DNA from: Planococcus citri
Lineage: Eukaryota; Arthropoda; Insecta; Hemiptera; Pseudococcidae
Assembly (NCBI RefSeq): GCF_950023065.1
Contig: NC_088679.1
Coordinates: 35,588,001-35,652,000, forward strand
Direction: 5' to 3'
DNA: 64,000 nucleotides
In this document: positions 1 through 12,489 of the stretch, piece after piece
How positions within the stretch are numbered: the stretch's first letter is position 1
Layout of the letters: each line of letters opens with the position of its first letter
Made by a program: the position numbers and the translations under genes
Notes under the pieces: generated by a model
Told to the model about the DNA's origin: nothing
The model's input: the letters and a program-made list of their open reading frames with translations, nothing else
The model's database searches: none

Positions 1-663
1 CACTGAAATTGAACTCACTCGCGTTGACAGTATCAAAATTATGCATCTTTAATGCCTGCACAATTACTCTGAAAATATCACGCAAATGATCTCTAGTGAC
101 GCACCTCGTATGGTATTAACCCCCCTCCCCGCAATCCTGTGGTGTACCGTCACAGGGTCAGCGACTTCGAAAACTTTTGCTTAGGTCTACAATTCAAACT
201 TGGACTAGACTATGCAAACTACAATGTTTACAAAATGAAAGTCTTGGTTCTTTGGAAATCAACTTCTTCGCTTAGAGAAAAATCATTCATTTTCGTCCTG
301 GGTCTTTTCTCATGTATGTTGTATAGATAGATAGGTACATGAACTACATATATTTAATTAGAACAGTTATAATTACATCAATTTTACAGTTGGGTAACTT
401 CAAGTATTTCAATGTATGTGCTAAGCTCCTAAGATAAATTCACATTCGCTAAAAATTACCGGCGCGTAGAATTTGTCACTTAATAATTCGAAAACGTTTA
501 TAATACGCGTACATTGTAATTTATTTGGGCAACCAAGTATACCTGATAATTAAATCCAGTGATTAATTGGACTACGGCCTCGTCGTTCATGTTATAACAT
601 TGTAAAAGGAACATTAATTCGTGCAAATAACATATGTCAGTACTTACTAGCCGATTTATTAAA

Positions 664-699
664 ATCGTTTTTTTTTGTTGTTTTTTTTTTTAGGTAAGT
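664..699 (+). promoter_or_regulatory. Recursive (zero-length exon) splice site candidate
   Basis: A run of about 26 nearly pure pyrimidines ends in TAG at 691-693 and is followed without a gap by GTAAGTG at 694-700. A 3' splice site fused to a consensus 5' splice site is the signature of ratchet points that let long insect introns be removed in steps. It lies on the plus strand, like the exon at 31,227-31,490, so both could belong to one transcription unit. The match is direct from sequence; use in splicing is inferred. Confidence 0.5.
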
Positions 700-3600
700 G
701 TATAACGAATTATCCTATCAAGCATCCAATATACAAGCTAGAAGATGGAAAAGAATTCTTGGAAATGGTGATTTTTTTTCGGTTAAATGGTTTCACGGTG
801 GCGACGATGTCCTTTACGCAATCTAAAGTGTAGGTGGTGGTGCTGACTGTGAGTATACGAAGCATATTATGCATAACGGCATTGCAAATGCGAAGGCTTA
901 TTTTTGTGAATAGAGTCCTAAGATGTATCATTTGTGTGATGATGACTGCACGATCGAGTTTATACCAGAATCTTCTGCTCGAGCTCGTATTTGTCATTTA
1001 ATACGAGTCGAGGTCATGTTTTTAGTGTGACGACTGAGACGACGCCTAAAGATGACTCTCTTCTACCTCTACCTGTGCAGATGGCGATGCACGGAACATT
1101 GGCGTCTGATCTTTGTTTATAATCGTTTCGTCACCGTTGCAGCGCTCCCCCGCAAATCGACGTAGCATAGCTTCGAAGTAAACGTATTACGTCAGATGTG
1201 TAATAAATTGCAACCGTTGCAATAAATTTAGACGTCGAGGTTATTAATCGTGTGTATTTGTACTTTCATCATGGACCATCCCCATGTCTACAGTACATCG
1301 GAATGCGGCGGTTTAATTAATTAACAATTAGTTATCAATTTGGCCAACTTGACCGAGAATCTTATCGCGAGAGAGCTCGTGTTGTAGAATACGTGTACTT
1401 TATACGGATGAAGATGTTCGCTACGAAAGTGTTCTCTTTTTCTACTATGCTTGATTTTTGTTCTTTCTTCTCTATTTTTTTTTTTACGAGTGCTATAAAT
1501 CATTTCGATTAAACATACATATGTTGTTATACATTGCGGACGAATTGTTATATTGGAGGAAATGCATAAAATGTATAGTAGTGTGAAGACTTGATTTAAT
1601 GCTACGGAAGTGTTGATATGTGAAGTACCTTCGAGCGAGTGGGAAATTTTATGGGTTCAATTCCGAATTTTGTTAGTCGAATACGTATTAAGTATATAGG
1701 TTTCAAGTGTTGAGAAAGTTGTGAGGATAGCTTTCCAAAAAGTACATATTTGCCTCAAATTTTCTTTAAATTTTGTATTTACCCAACGTAAATCTGAAAT
1801 GTTGATTGCAAGTGTTGTGACGATGACAATATAAATCAAATTAAAACAGCATTCATACGCTTTCAAGCCAAATTTCAGGTATTGGGTAATTTATGACAAA
1901 TCCGTAAAAATTATTTGAAATTTTGTGAGAACTGCAGTTTTTGAAAAGTTACTGTAATTACGCCAGTGTAGCTCAATACGTCTAAGCTCCCTCAGGGTTC
2001 TGGTTCGGTTACATGAATTTTTTTTTCATGCACCTTCAACCCTTTGTGAGGTCTGAATTTTGGATGCCAGAGTTGATTTTCCGATTTCAATATGATAGGT
2101 ATTTTTTTTTAGTTAAAAATATCCCAATTGTCTATTATATCCGTTTTTATGGGATTTTCATTTTCAAAATATTTATGAGCTTCGTGGCGCGAGGGCAGAG
2201 TTACCTGTTGACTTGAAAATCTTGAATTTTTCATTGGTACCTAACTACCTACCTGTGTCATTCTTGAGATGAGTTCTCATAGTGGTTCCCTCTTCAGGAA
2301 AAATTATAAGTCCACATACCTTATGATTACATGAACATGAGGAAAAAGAAATACTTACCTATACGCTAGATTTGAGAGAGTATAAAATTTGTATTTGAAG
2401 TTTTGCGAGCAGAATATTGTAAAGTACATTTGGAAATTAATTCGAAATTTTATATAGGGAATCGTACGTATTGTCAATGAATTCTTCATCAAAAGTTATG
2501 GAGAAACCTAACATTGAAAATTTTCTCTACGACAAAATGGCACGATTAGGTAAGAATCAATTATCGAGCGAATTGTTATTTTTCAAAACCTCCTTTTCTC
2601 TTCTCCCATCATCCGTTCGATTACATATTACTCAAAATATAGGAATTTTGTTTTCAAGACGAACAAAAATATACGCTTATAAGTGGTCGCGGAAGAATTC
2701 AAAACTCGCGTGTCCCTCCTCGGTTCTCTCGCTCTGAAATCAGACTGTAAAAACATCAATTACCTACGCCAACTAGAAAAATAAAATTTGTGCCCACGAT
2801 TGTCGAAACGGTGCGAGAAATCAAAAATAAATACTATCGTGTCTACCGTGTAGCGTACATACTCGTATCACGAGGAAAGCTAAAATTAGCCCGATGAGAA
2901 TTTTTTTTTGCACTTTAATGGCGTAGGTGTGAAAACACCATAACATATCCTGTATGCTTAGGTGTATACGTCTATGGTATACGACAGCTCGTCTAAGTAG
3001 AAAAAATTTCGACTTTGAGCGTTTTACACCTCGCACAATTACATAGCGTAAGTTTGAAATTATTTCGTTAACCGTAGCCGGAAGTTGGATCGAATTCGAG
3101 AAAAAAAGAGAAGTCACTAATGAAGCTGCTGCGGTGTTTATACGACCGCAGCAAGACCGTAGAATGTCTATGTACTAGTCTTGGTACATAATGTGCTTCT
3201 GCTAGACTGAGGGGCGAGGGAATGGGGCGATTTCGCTGGTATTAAACATTAATTACACAAACTACCCGAAACAAATATTTTAAACGCGAGTTGTTATTAT
3301 AAATAAAACGGCGTATTATTAATAACGTCGATTACTCGAGCCAAAAAATTTCTCCTAAACCTTGAACTTTGTCGTGTCAAAGGAACCAGCGTGTGACATT
3401 TTTGCCGTACTGTGTATATTACGCGGGCAACCGCATCATCATCATCTCGCCGTATATATAAAATATGTAATATACGGTAGAAATATCAAAGATAGAGAGA
3501 GAGAAACGACTTGTAACAGCAATTAACTCAATTCCGGACTACGTGGCGTGAGCTGAGGGTGGATATTGAAGGAGAAAAATTGTAATTTTTTTCTTCTTTA

Positions 3601-4946
3601 AAAAAAGCTCTAGGTGCACATTTTTATATACCCGGCTCGTATTTTGGATATGAACAAACTTGGCAGCTGTATTTGCGGTTTTTATTTGTTAAATGCCTTT
3701 TTTATGTCGGCAAGAGAGAGAAAAATTAATATTGTCTCGTTGTAAGTACATACGTTCATTATACCCGCGACAGAATTATTACTCTTTTCTTATAGTAAGC
3801 GGTGGCGTGATAAAAATTTAATCTGCATTGATTCTCGATCGCTTATAAGCTCGAATGTTCAGGGACAGACAGAGAAAGCATTTTTTCAATTGATGCTATG
3901 CAGCTGTAATACGCTATGTGCGTTAATTTGCCAGCCAGTAAATATACGATGACGTGATGTAGACATCGGATTAGTGCGGTTTAATAGTCGATTTGCTTGA
4001 AATTTATTCATTATTCAAATCTTGGTCGTCGATGTGCTCCCTTGCAGCAACAGCATCAGCGATGTAATGGGGAGGAAAAAACACTCGTGTGGGAAAACTT
4101 GTTACATAAATCAATATTATCGCTGTGGAGAAGTTTAATTTGAAATTTCACGCACGTAAAGAACAAAATACACGAGAGGAAATTTATCGCAAATTTTATT
4201 CAATTGTTTCCTCCATGCTTGGCTAAGAAAAAACACGCGAAACACGTGCATTTTATAGCTTCTCGGAGTCTGTGCTTTCAAGTCGAAAGTTTCATTAACA
4301 CGAGTTGTAAGTTATCACAAATGTCGCGTTTGTGTATCGATATTGTAGTGATGTGAACTTTTCCTTTCTGAAAGAAAATTTATTTTCGGCTGAGTAGTAC
4401 ATATATAGATTTTGTAGATTTTTCCTCCGAATTTGCGATATCTTGAAAAATTTTTATCGTTGAAAGTGCAAGAAAAAATGCACTGTGAGAAATGAACCAG
4501 CGAATAAGACGCTGCAAGGCAGCTTTACTCTCGTGTAATTTTGACCAGATTCCAAAATGTAAATGACGTTGATTTAAATGCACAAATCTTGAAGAAATAT
4601 TTTAAATTGAAAAATTACTCCGTTGATGAATCGTTTTACGTACATTGTTGAAAATTTATATGCTCGAGTTTTCTCTCCTCCGCTCACTGTGGACTGGATG
4701 TATTAGTTTCCTTCTTTGAATTGGAAGAGTTTCGTAAACGAAGTTTTAAATCTTGGAGAGGAATGTTAAACTTAAGGGTGATAATTTCTCATGAAGTGGG
4801 TATACTACACTGACATAAATGGTTGAGATCATCGTGTTCTTTTTAAATTTTTCGAAGGAATTCTTAAATTTAGTTCATTAGAAGAGTGCGTGACCCTCAA
4901 CTTGAAATCAAATTTTGAGTAGTCGAAATTAGTTTTTCAAGAATTT

Positions 4947-5193
4947 TTGAAAATTGAGAAAAAGCCTATGAGTAAATCTTGTTATGAACATTCGATGATC
5001 AGTTTCTTCAAAAGAGTAATCCCCTCCCTCGCGCCATCAATTCTGTCATTTTCAAACCGATCTGTTAATTTCCTCCTATACGACAGTTCCGGCCGATGTA
5101 GAGAGGCAAGAAAATCAACTCTAGAGGTAGATACTGAAGATTTCAAATGGTTTGTTGCATATTGGGGCGGTTTTGAAATTTCTCCAACAAAGA
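4947..5193 (+). CDS. Very weak exon candidate ending at a consensus donor
   Basis: An open plus-strand frame runs into AAG|GTAAGT at 5,191-5,199, a full-consensus 5' splice site. The encoded peptide has an aromatic stretch near its end (FKWFVAYWGGFE) but no domain I recognise. No good acceptor with a pyrimidine tract precedes it, the first in-frame codon is not in a clear start context, and the minus strand is equally open across the same bases. It may be chance. Confidence 0.12.
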
Positions 5194-7720
5194 AGGTAAG
5201 TCCCATTCAGCAAAAAAAAAAAAAAAATTAACTGGGCAAAGCTAAATAAAAAAAGGGTACAAAATATGAAAATACATCCCGGCTATTTCAGATGCTGAAA
5301 TGAATTTTTCAATTTTCGTTGGACTTTTAAAAATCAAATTTCTCCCAAAAAATTCAAAAAAAATCAAAACTGCCGAATTTACCCCAAAAAATTTCTGCCG
5401 ATAATAATTAATCTCTTAAAATTGGATTGGAATCGATTTGGTAGTCGATGACTATGTGAATACCAATTCTCCGATTTTCATATCAAAATTCACTTTTTTT
5501 GTAAAAAGTTGATTATTTCCACCGTATTCAAAAATTTGTCAATAATTAAAAACTCGATGTCGAGGGTTCCAAATTTAATTTTGAAGAATTAGTGGTGTAA
5601 TTTCCTATTGAAAAAAAAAATTAGTCGTTTTTGGTTAGTATTCTTTAAATTACTGGAGAAAGTTCAAAAAATAAATCTGTCATTTTTTTCTGTTTTTGAG
5701 TGTATTTTTTTTCATTTTTCTAGTCCGTACTATCTGTGATTGATTTCATAATTTATTCTAAAAAAATGCTTTCAGAATCAGAACCTTTCACACGTCAGTT
5801 CATTGTTTTTTTGGGGGGGGAGGGAGTTCGTCTCCTTCCCCTCCCTTCAAAATCTTTCCATATTATTCTGCTGCCACAAAAGGCTCGCATTCCTTGACTT
5901 TTTTAGCTATCAAAAACAACAAACAAAAGGTCTACCAGCAAATTATTCAAAACACCGAACCAGATTACAAATAAGAATATCATGAATGAGTTTGAAATAA
6001 ATTCGCAGTCTCAAACAACAAGATTTGAATCGGGTTCATTAACAAGCCACGATCAGCGGTAAATCTACGACACGAGCTCAAATGACACAGCGCCACATCT
6101 GTATCACATCGGTCGCCTGTCACCTTGTGAATGTTTGTACGATTTGAGAACAGACGACGTATTAAAATTTTTTATTATTATTTTAAATATTAAAAATGGG
6201 CTGAATTGCTTTCACTTTTATTATCACCTGGTGACATGATTAATTTCCATATGACACGAGAAGGAAATTACCGGCTCAAGGTTGAGATGTAATTGTTAAT
6301 ATGGTTATTAAATCCATACATCTTGCTTATATCGCCAATTTAAATCAAGACAATCATTCGCCACTCGCGTCGAGAGTCCTTAAACGTAAAAAAAAACAAC
6401 ACTCGTATAATATGTGAATTTGCCAAGAAAAAAAGTACAACAAATTACACCTCTCTTTGCTTCGCTGGCTGATTATCGACTAATTACATTGTAATATTGT
6501 AGGAAATGTCAACGAAAGAGGTATGTACTATATCTATATCCAAAATGGTTCGGTGTAAAGGGGTTTATTTATTGGCGAAAATTCGAAATTCCTGCGCTGC
6601 TTTTATCGTGTTTTAGCGGTTGCTGAATTTTGATGTTATTTTTGGAATGTAAATCATCATCATTGTATTTGAACAAGGGTAATAAATTTTAAAAGTTTCA
6701 AGTGTTTAAGCGCCGCAATAAGAAGGGGGAGACGACGTAAAAAATATATGTGATTTGGAATAACGTTGCGTTGCTTTTTCGGTCGCGTATCCGCCATCTC
6801 TCGCGAGTATAATGTGTAGAATATGAGATTATTATCGAGAGTAAATATTAATAAGGATATTTTTATGTAAGCGTTAGTGTCGTCTCGGTACACAAGTTGT
6901 GTGATTAATAGATAGCAATTAGTTTTTAATTTCATTTTCAAAATCAACAGTTTTTTAACGTGGATTGGGCGGGATCCTTGTGCGATATTTTACCTTCTCC
7001 TAGGACTGCGTTGTTTTTAGTTATGATGTAAAAATTGTGAATATGCTGAGAATAAAGATGATAAAAAGGAAAAAAAACTCGATCGCGTTGAAAGAATAAA
7101 CGTGTGTATTGAAACGAACAGTTTCCTTATTTGTTGTTACTGTCTATATCGAGGGGAGATGTTGTGTAATAAAAATCGATTGCTGTATTCTACATGTAAA
7201 ATTCCAAAGCTTTATCGGTTTCAAACATGTGATCGTTTGATCGTGATTCCATATTACGATATTTTGTTGTGAATTGTGTTACTAGTCGCACGTTGTCTTT
7301 GATAATAATGTGGTCTATAGTTTTTACGAAATATTCATTCAGATATATCTACAGTATGATATCACTGGGTGGTTGGAGTTGAACTAACAATGGAATCATT
7401 TTTCAATTCACTCATTCTGGTTATGATAGAATCTTTGAAATAAAGTGCTGAAAGAGCCATGCATTATGCACAAAAAGTTCATATTCATAAAACACTCTCA
7501 GTACTCAAAGCCCGTTTTTACGGGGGTAGGAGAGGGAGTGAAAACTTTAAAATATTCACAAATGCTCAGAAAGCATTTTTTGATAGGGGAGAAATTCAAG
7601 AAAAACTATATTAGATCCTGCAAAAATGTTTGAAAAGTCATGCTTCAGTTCTGAAAAAAATCAAACGTCTTGGGCTAGAGATTTTGGCGGAATCATATGT
7701 TTCATGTAAAAATTGAATCT

Positions 7721-7742
7721 ATGTCATGTCATGTCATGTCAT
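7721..7742. repeat. Short (ATGTC)n microsatellite
   Basis: Four consecutive copies of the pentamer ATGTC, ending in a partial copy. Simple sequence only. Confidence 0.9.
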
Positions 7743-10700
7743 TCGAAAACCTCAGTATAGCGATTTTTTTGGTTTTTGTAAGAGAGGAGTATACAGGAAA
7801 GATTTTTTGAAAGAATTGGTGACAATCTGGTCTAATTCAGTTGAATATAGATTAACAAAAATAATTGAAAGTGGAAATCGGAGAAGAAATAAAGTTAGGT
7901 ACGGATTTTTTGGAGCAGTTTTGAATCTGTATTTTTTGTGGCATTTCTGTTATACCCGAATTACTCATGAAGGTGAATGGATAGTGGGTACTTGTCTCCT
8001 CGAGCAGAGCAGTACTCGCTGTGATAATTTTCATTATTGTGGTGTGGGTGGGGAGGGCGAGAAAGGTATGTTGGATTTGTTGTTGAAAAAAAGTGGATTG
8101 CTGAAAAATGTGCTGAGTATCTTGTTGTAGACTTGTATGGGCAATGGTCAATCACGAATTTACTTTTATTTTTTTTTTCAAGCTCGCATCCCCCGCCCCA
8201 GTCATCCACTAAATCTTCGGTAAAATGCCTTTGACCCACATCTTTAAATTGAAAATTTAGTTGAAAAGATACAATTTGTTTAAGCTATTATACGAAGTTA
8301 ATTCAGTTTGTGTGAATTATTACAAGTATTAGTAGTTGTTTTAGGAGTATTATAATTGAAACTTGAAGAGGAACTGGACACTTGAATTGAAAATTCTGTC
8401 GAAAGGATTATTCTAATCCAATTTATATAAAACTTTAACTTTACCTACAAAAAAACTACTTCTCTTATCTTCAGCCCTTCAGCGGAGGCGGTTTACCAAT
8501 GTCAGCCTATATAGAGCTGAGATAGACAGTAAGTGAGAAAAGTTAACAACCGCATTATGTAAAAATATCTCGCGCCCCGGCTTGGGCCAAAATGTCTCTG
8601 CGTTCTCGGTCTTGAACTTGTTTTAATTTATTACGAAATGATAATTTTGGCTTCGCGCTTCATTTGGCTGCGAAGCTGATGTGCAAAATGGCGGACAGCG
8701 GAGTAGCGCACGCGTTCGCAACCACTCTTACCATGTGAAAATTTTAAAAGCCAAAAATTTTGGACTAAATTATACGTGTACTTAATGATGAATGTTATAT
8801 AAGCGAGTAGTTTTGGATATTTGCTCGTATATGCTTTAATTTTCGAGTGAAATATCGTATCAAATACGTTACGAGCTGTTTGATTTTAATTAAATCAGTC
8901 GCGCATTTAGAAATCTTAATGGGTGTTTAGGTTCGCGACACGTTGGGATCTTGTTAAATGGTTATTTTGATGTACGATTTCATTCACGATTCGCTCAAGG
9001 TGGGAATTGTTTTTATAAACATCGAGCCAAGGGAAGATTTACTTTCGGATGTGAATGTCACTTGGGAGTAGAATATGTTGGCATTTTGGAACACACGTGC
9101 CCATTTTTTTTCTCGATGGAGGTGGAACGAACGATGATGAAATTTTTACCCAAAATAAAACACTGTCCAGATTAATTGATCAGATGACAGGTTTGCTTTG
9201 CGTATTTTTGGTGGTGAAAAGACAAAGCTTGGTTGTGGAAACTATTTCGAGTTGCTGCGATTTTATTATTGACTTTTTTTTTTTTTTTTGGAACTTCCTG
9301 TAGCTAGTTGAAGGCGTATTAACGCATTATAATAGTATCCTGTTGGTATGAACTTTCATTGTATTGTTAACCGCATCAACGCCTCGGGAATTTCTGTTTG
9401 ATTCGGTTGATTACAAAACCACTTTGGGTTCTGTTTATTTTCATTTGCGAACGTCTCTCTTTGAGTGGAATTACAATGACGTTTCTGTGATATTTTGCAT
9501 TCTACTGACTTGTAGCTGTGGTTTGGACTATGTATCGGTGAGCCATCTTTGATTCTCAATTCTTAATTTGTCCTTCGATAAAAGTGAAATTTTTTGTGAA
9601 ACGTGGGTGAAGGAGCTGTTGTACCATTTTGTTGTAAAAAGTATATTTCATGATTGATTTGTAATTTTATCTGTGTAAAGTTATTGCAATGTTTTTTTCT
9701 CAAAGATTTCATTTTTTGAGAACCTTTTTTTTTTGGTTTCCTTGAACCGCCCTCATCATCTTTAATCATTCATGCTTTTCTCTCATAAAAAAATCCTGTT
9801 GAAAATTGCTCGTCCATATTTTTGATAAATTTAGCGAATAGTGCCAGCAAAAATTTTCTCAGCTTGCTATTATCACCACTTTTTGAGTACCTATAGTCTC
9901 GCGGTTATTTTAGAATTTTGTGTCCTCGAAAAGGTAGAAAATAAGCTTAGTAGATATTACAGCAACTTTAAACCTGAGTAATTGTTCATTATAAATTAAA
10001 CAATAATTTTGAAAAATCCGCTGTCAGTGTTTCGCGTCCAAAAATGTTCACACATTTTGAATTAATTAGCCATTTAATTAACACTAGCGTTGAAAACAAC
10101 TTTATAAATTTAAATAAAAAAAGCTTTATTAATTTTTTGGGAAAATTTCAAACCCATATTTACCCTACAAATACCTACCTCTGTTATAGGTATATTTTTC
10201 TCTTTTTCAGTAGATCAAAAATTATCACATCTATCTAGTGCTGAATAGCTTACCATTTTTTCGATTCAAATGAGACATCAACTTGTAGCTACATTGTACC
10301 ATAACTATCTATGTATGTCTCATTTATAAAGTAAGGTGCATGCTGCGTGTGCACGTAAAGAACTAATGCACATGACGTGGTAACACTGCGACGACGGCGT
10401 GTCTTCTTAAATAACTTATTACCTTTCATTGTTGGTACTCGAATCTAAAGAGACGTTGGTTTGGGCGCTGAACCGACCTTCCACACCGTCAAATATCAAG
10501 AACTTGCATACACACGAGCACAATACACCAAATATTATTACTATGTAGAAGTTGTAGGTAGGATTGGAGGTTCCTTCGGTGCTCGATGGTCGTTGTTTTC
10601 CATCTCATAGAGTGCAGAATTACGTGGGTTCTTGCTTCTATAACTCTCGCGGATATACCTATACACTTACGACATGCACGTAAGTTCCTGTGCGGTTATC

Positions 10701-12060
10701 GAAGTATAATTGACAGCTGTGCAGATACGTAGGTCATAACTTAATTATTTTTAATCGTCTTGAAGGTTATGAAGAGGAAATGATGGAATTGATGGGTGCT
10801 CCATTGATGAGCGAATGCTCTAAATCGATGTAAACATATAACAATAGAATTGCATAAAGATTTTGTATTGTGAACCGTACCCATCTTTTATGTGAAATTT
10901 TTTAAAGACGTTGATCAATTTTTTTCTCAAAAGTCTATTCAATTCTCTAATACTCTGGAAAATTAATTTTTTTTCCAAAAAATTTGAAAATAATTTGTCG
11001 ATTAATGTTTCTCTTATTTCTATTGAAAGTTCTATCAAACATCATTATGTGCAGAAAAGTTTGAATTGTGAAGAATTTGTATTGCTTTAAAAAAATGGCA
11101 TCAGATTTCAAAATTTCCAATTGTGAAGCTCAGTGTCTTTCCAGCCTTCTCTAGTTTTTAAAAAATGGAAGCTTAGGAGCACTAAGGGCTGAATCTTGAA
11201 AATAATTGAATATTCGAACCCAGCGATTTCGAATTACATGAAAGTAGACATGTCTCATCACATTTTCAATAAATATTTTTAAAAATTTTATTTGTTTAAT
11301 TAAGAGGAGTTGGAAGGGCATTGAGAAGTCATCTCAAAAAAGAGGAGTGGATATACAAACGATCAGTACTCTCGAACACTTAAAACAATCATCAATATTT
11401 TTGGAACGTATTCTGATCATTTTTAAGGCACTAGAGGAAGGGGTAGGGTCCGAGGGCTATAAGATCGAGAAAATAAATCGATATAAATGAACTAAGCACC
11501 TTCAAATTACTAACAATCAACGTGCCACTTTACTTTTAAAATTTCTATGAATTTCGCTCAAAATTGGAAGCTCCCCCCCCCCTTTGGTTGTGATTTATTT
11601 TTCATGAAACTATAGTTTATTGAGAGGAGACTGGAATAAGAATTCCTGTATTTCAACTTTTTATAATATCTATAACTCTGTTTTCAAAAGCTCGATGATG
11701 CCTGCAATAACTGTGTAGTACTTAATTTGGATTCCTGTTTGGAAAAAAATACGCGATTTCATAGCGTTCTATTGTTTTTTTCCGTTATCGTAAGTTTTTA
11801 TCACCGCATAGTGAAAAGAAAATAGGACAACAACGAATTCTTGAAGAAAACTGATACGAAAACATAAAAAACTCATTGTAAACAACATTGTATTTAGTGC
11901 ATAGATGACGCGACGACATCGGCGGAAATTTCCTTCGAATTTTTTTTCTTTTTTATCAGCTGGTAACATTGTTTCCGTTCGCGCGAAATATACAGGTATA
12001 TCGCCTTCCCACCGGTAGGTGGCCCGCGTACGCCTTGACGCCGTAGCTCCCACCTAGGAC

Positions 12061-12489
12061 GAGAGAGAATGAGAGAGAATACCTAGCAGAAAAGTTGACT
12101 ACTTGTGGTACTCGAAGGTAGTGTTGTGTATTGTGAATCGTGCCTCGAGCGTGGTAACGAAATATCGTTCTCGTACAAAGAATAAATAAGTAAAAATATA
12201 AAAATCTAGTGAAGAAACCCGGCGTTTTGACGCTTTACGCGCTAAATTTTTGGCGGTTTTTCGCGAATATTTTCTTTGTTTACTTCGGTGTCGCGAAATA
12301 ATTGATCGATTTGTGTTTTAAGGTGTTTTGATTGCGAATAAATTGTACGAAGTACGTGCCATCCCAAGTGTGATACTGTGATAAAGAAATAATCCTCTTG
12401 CTTTTTTTACCTCTTTTGTTTATTTTGTGTTTTTGTGTCAGTGCGCAAAAAAATACGTTCCAATGGTAGGACTCGTGGCTCTAACTCAG
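12061..12489 (+). CDS. Possible first exon: 5' UTR plus nine start codons
   Basis: The stretch is less AT-rich than its surroundings and begins with GAGAGAGAATGAGAGAGAAT (12,061-12,080), a GAGA-type motif common at insect promoters. ATG at 12,463-12,465 opens the frame MVGLVALTQ, followed by CAG|GTATTA at 12,487-12,495, a plausible donor. A second possible donor is the GTAGGA straight after the ATG. Both leave phase 0. Joining phase 0 directly to the exon at 31,227 gives a stop after 31 codons, so another exon must lie between, or this belongs to a different transcript. No TATA box or transcription start could be fixed, and the product is unknown. The UTR extent is a guess. Confidence 0.3.

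Larger units (their letters stand above)
1..12060. other. AT-rich non-coding DNA, probably intron or intergenic
   Basis: I see no convincing gene in this stretch. Open frames are under about 135 codons, overlap on both strands, lack a recognisable domain, and often begin at TTG, CTG or GTG instead of ATG. Composition is AT-rich, with slightly more GC-rich islands near 1,020-1,170, 3,420-3,560 and 8,480-8,720. The islands could be regulatory, but I recognise no motif set. The one strong signal is the recursive-splice signature near 693, listed separately. If that signal is real, this stretch belongs to a long intron of a plus-strand gene that begins outside the window. Confidence 0.5.

Noticed and set aside
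7726..8130. 134-codon plus-strand frame
   Set aside because: The beginning is the ATGTC microsatellite, and two minus-strand frames are equally open. No domain.
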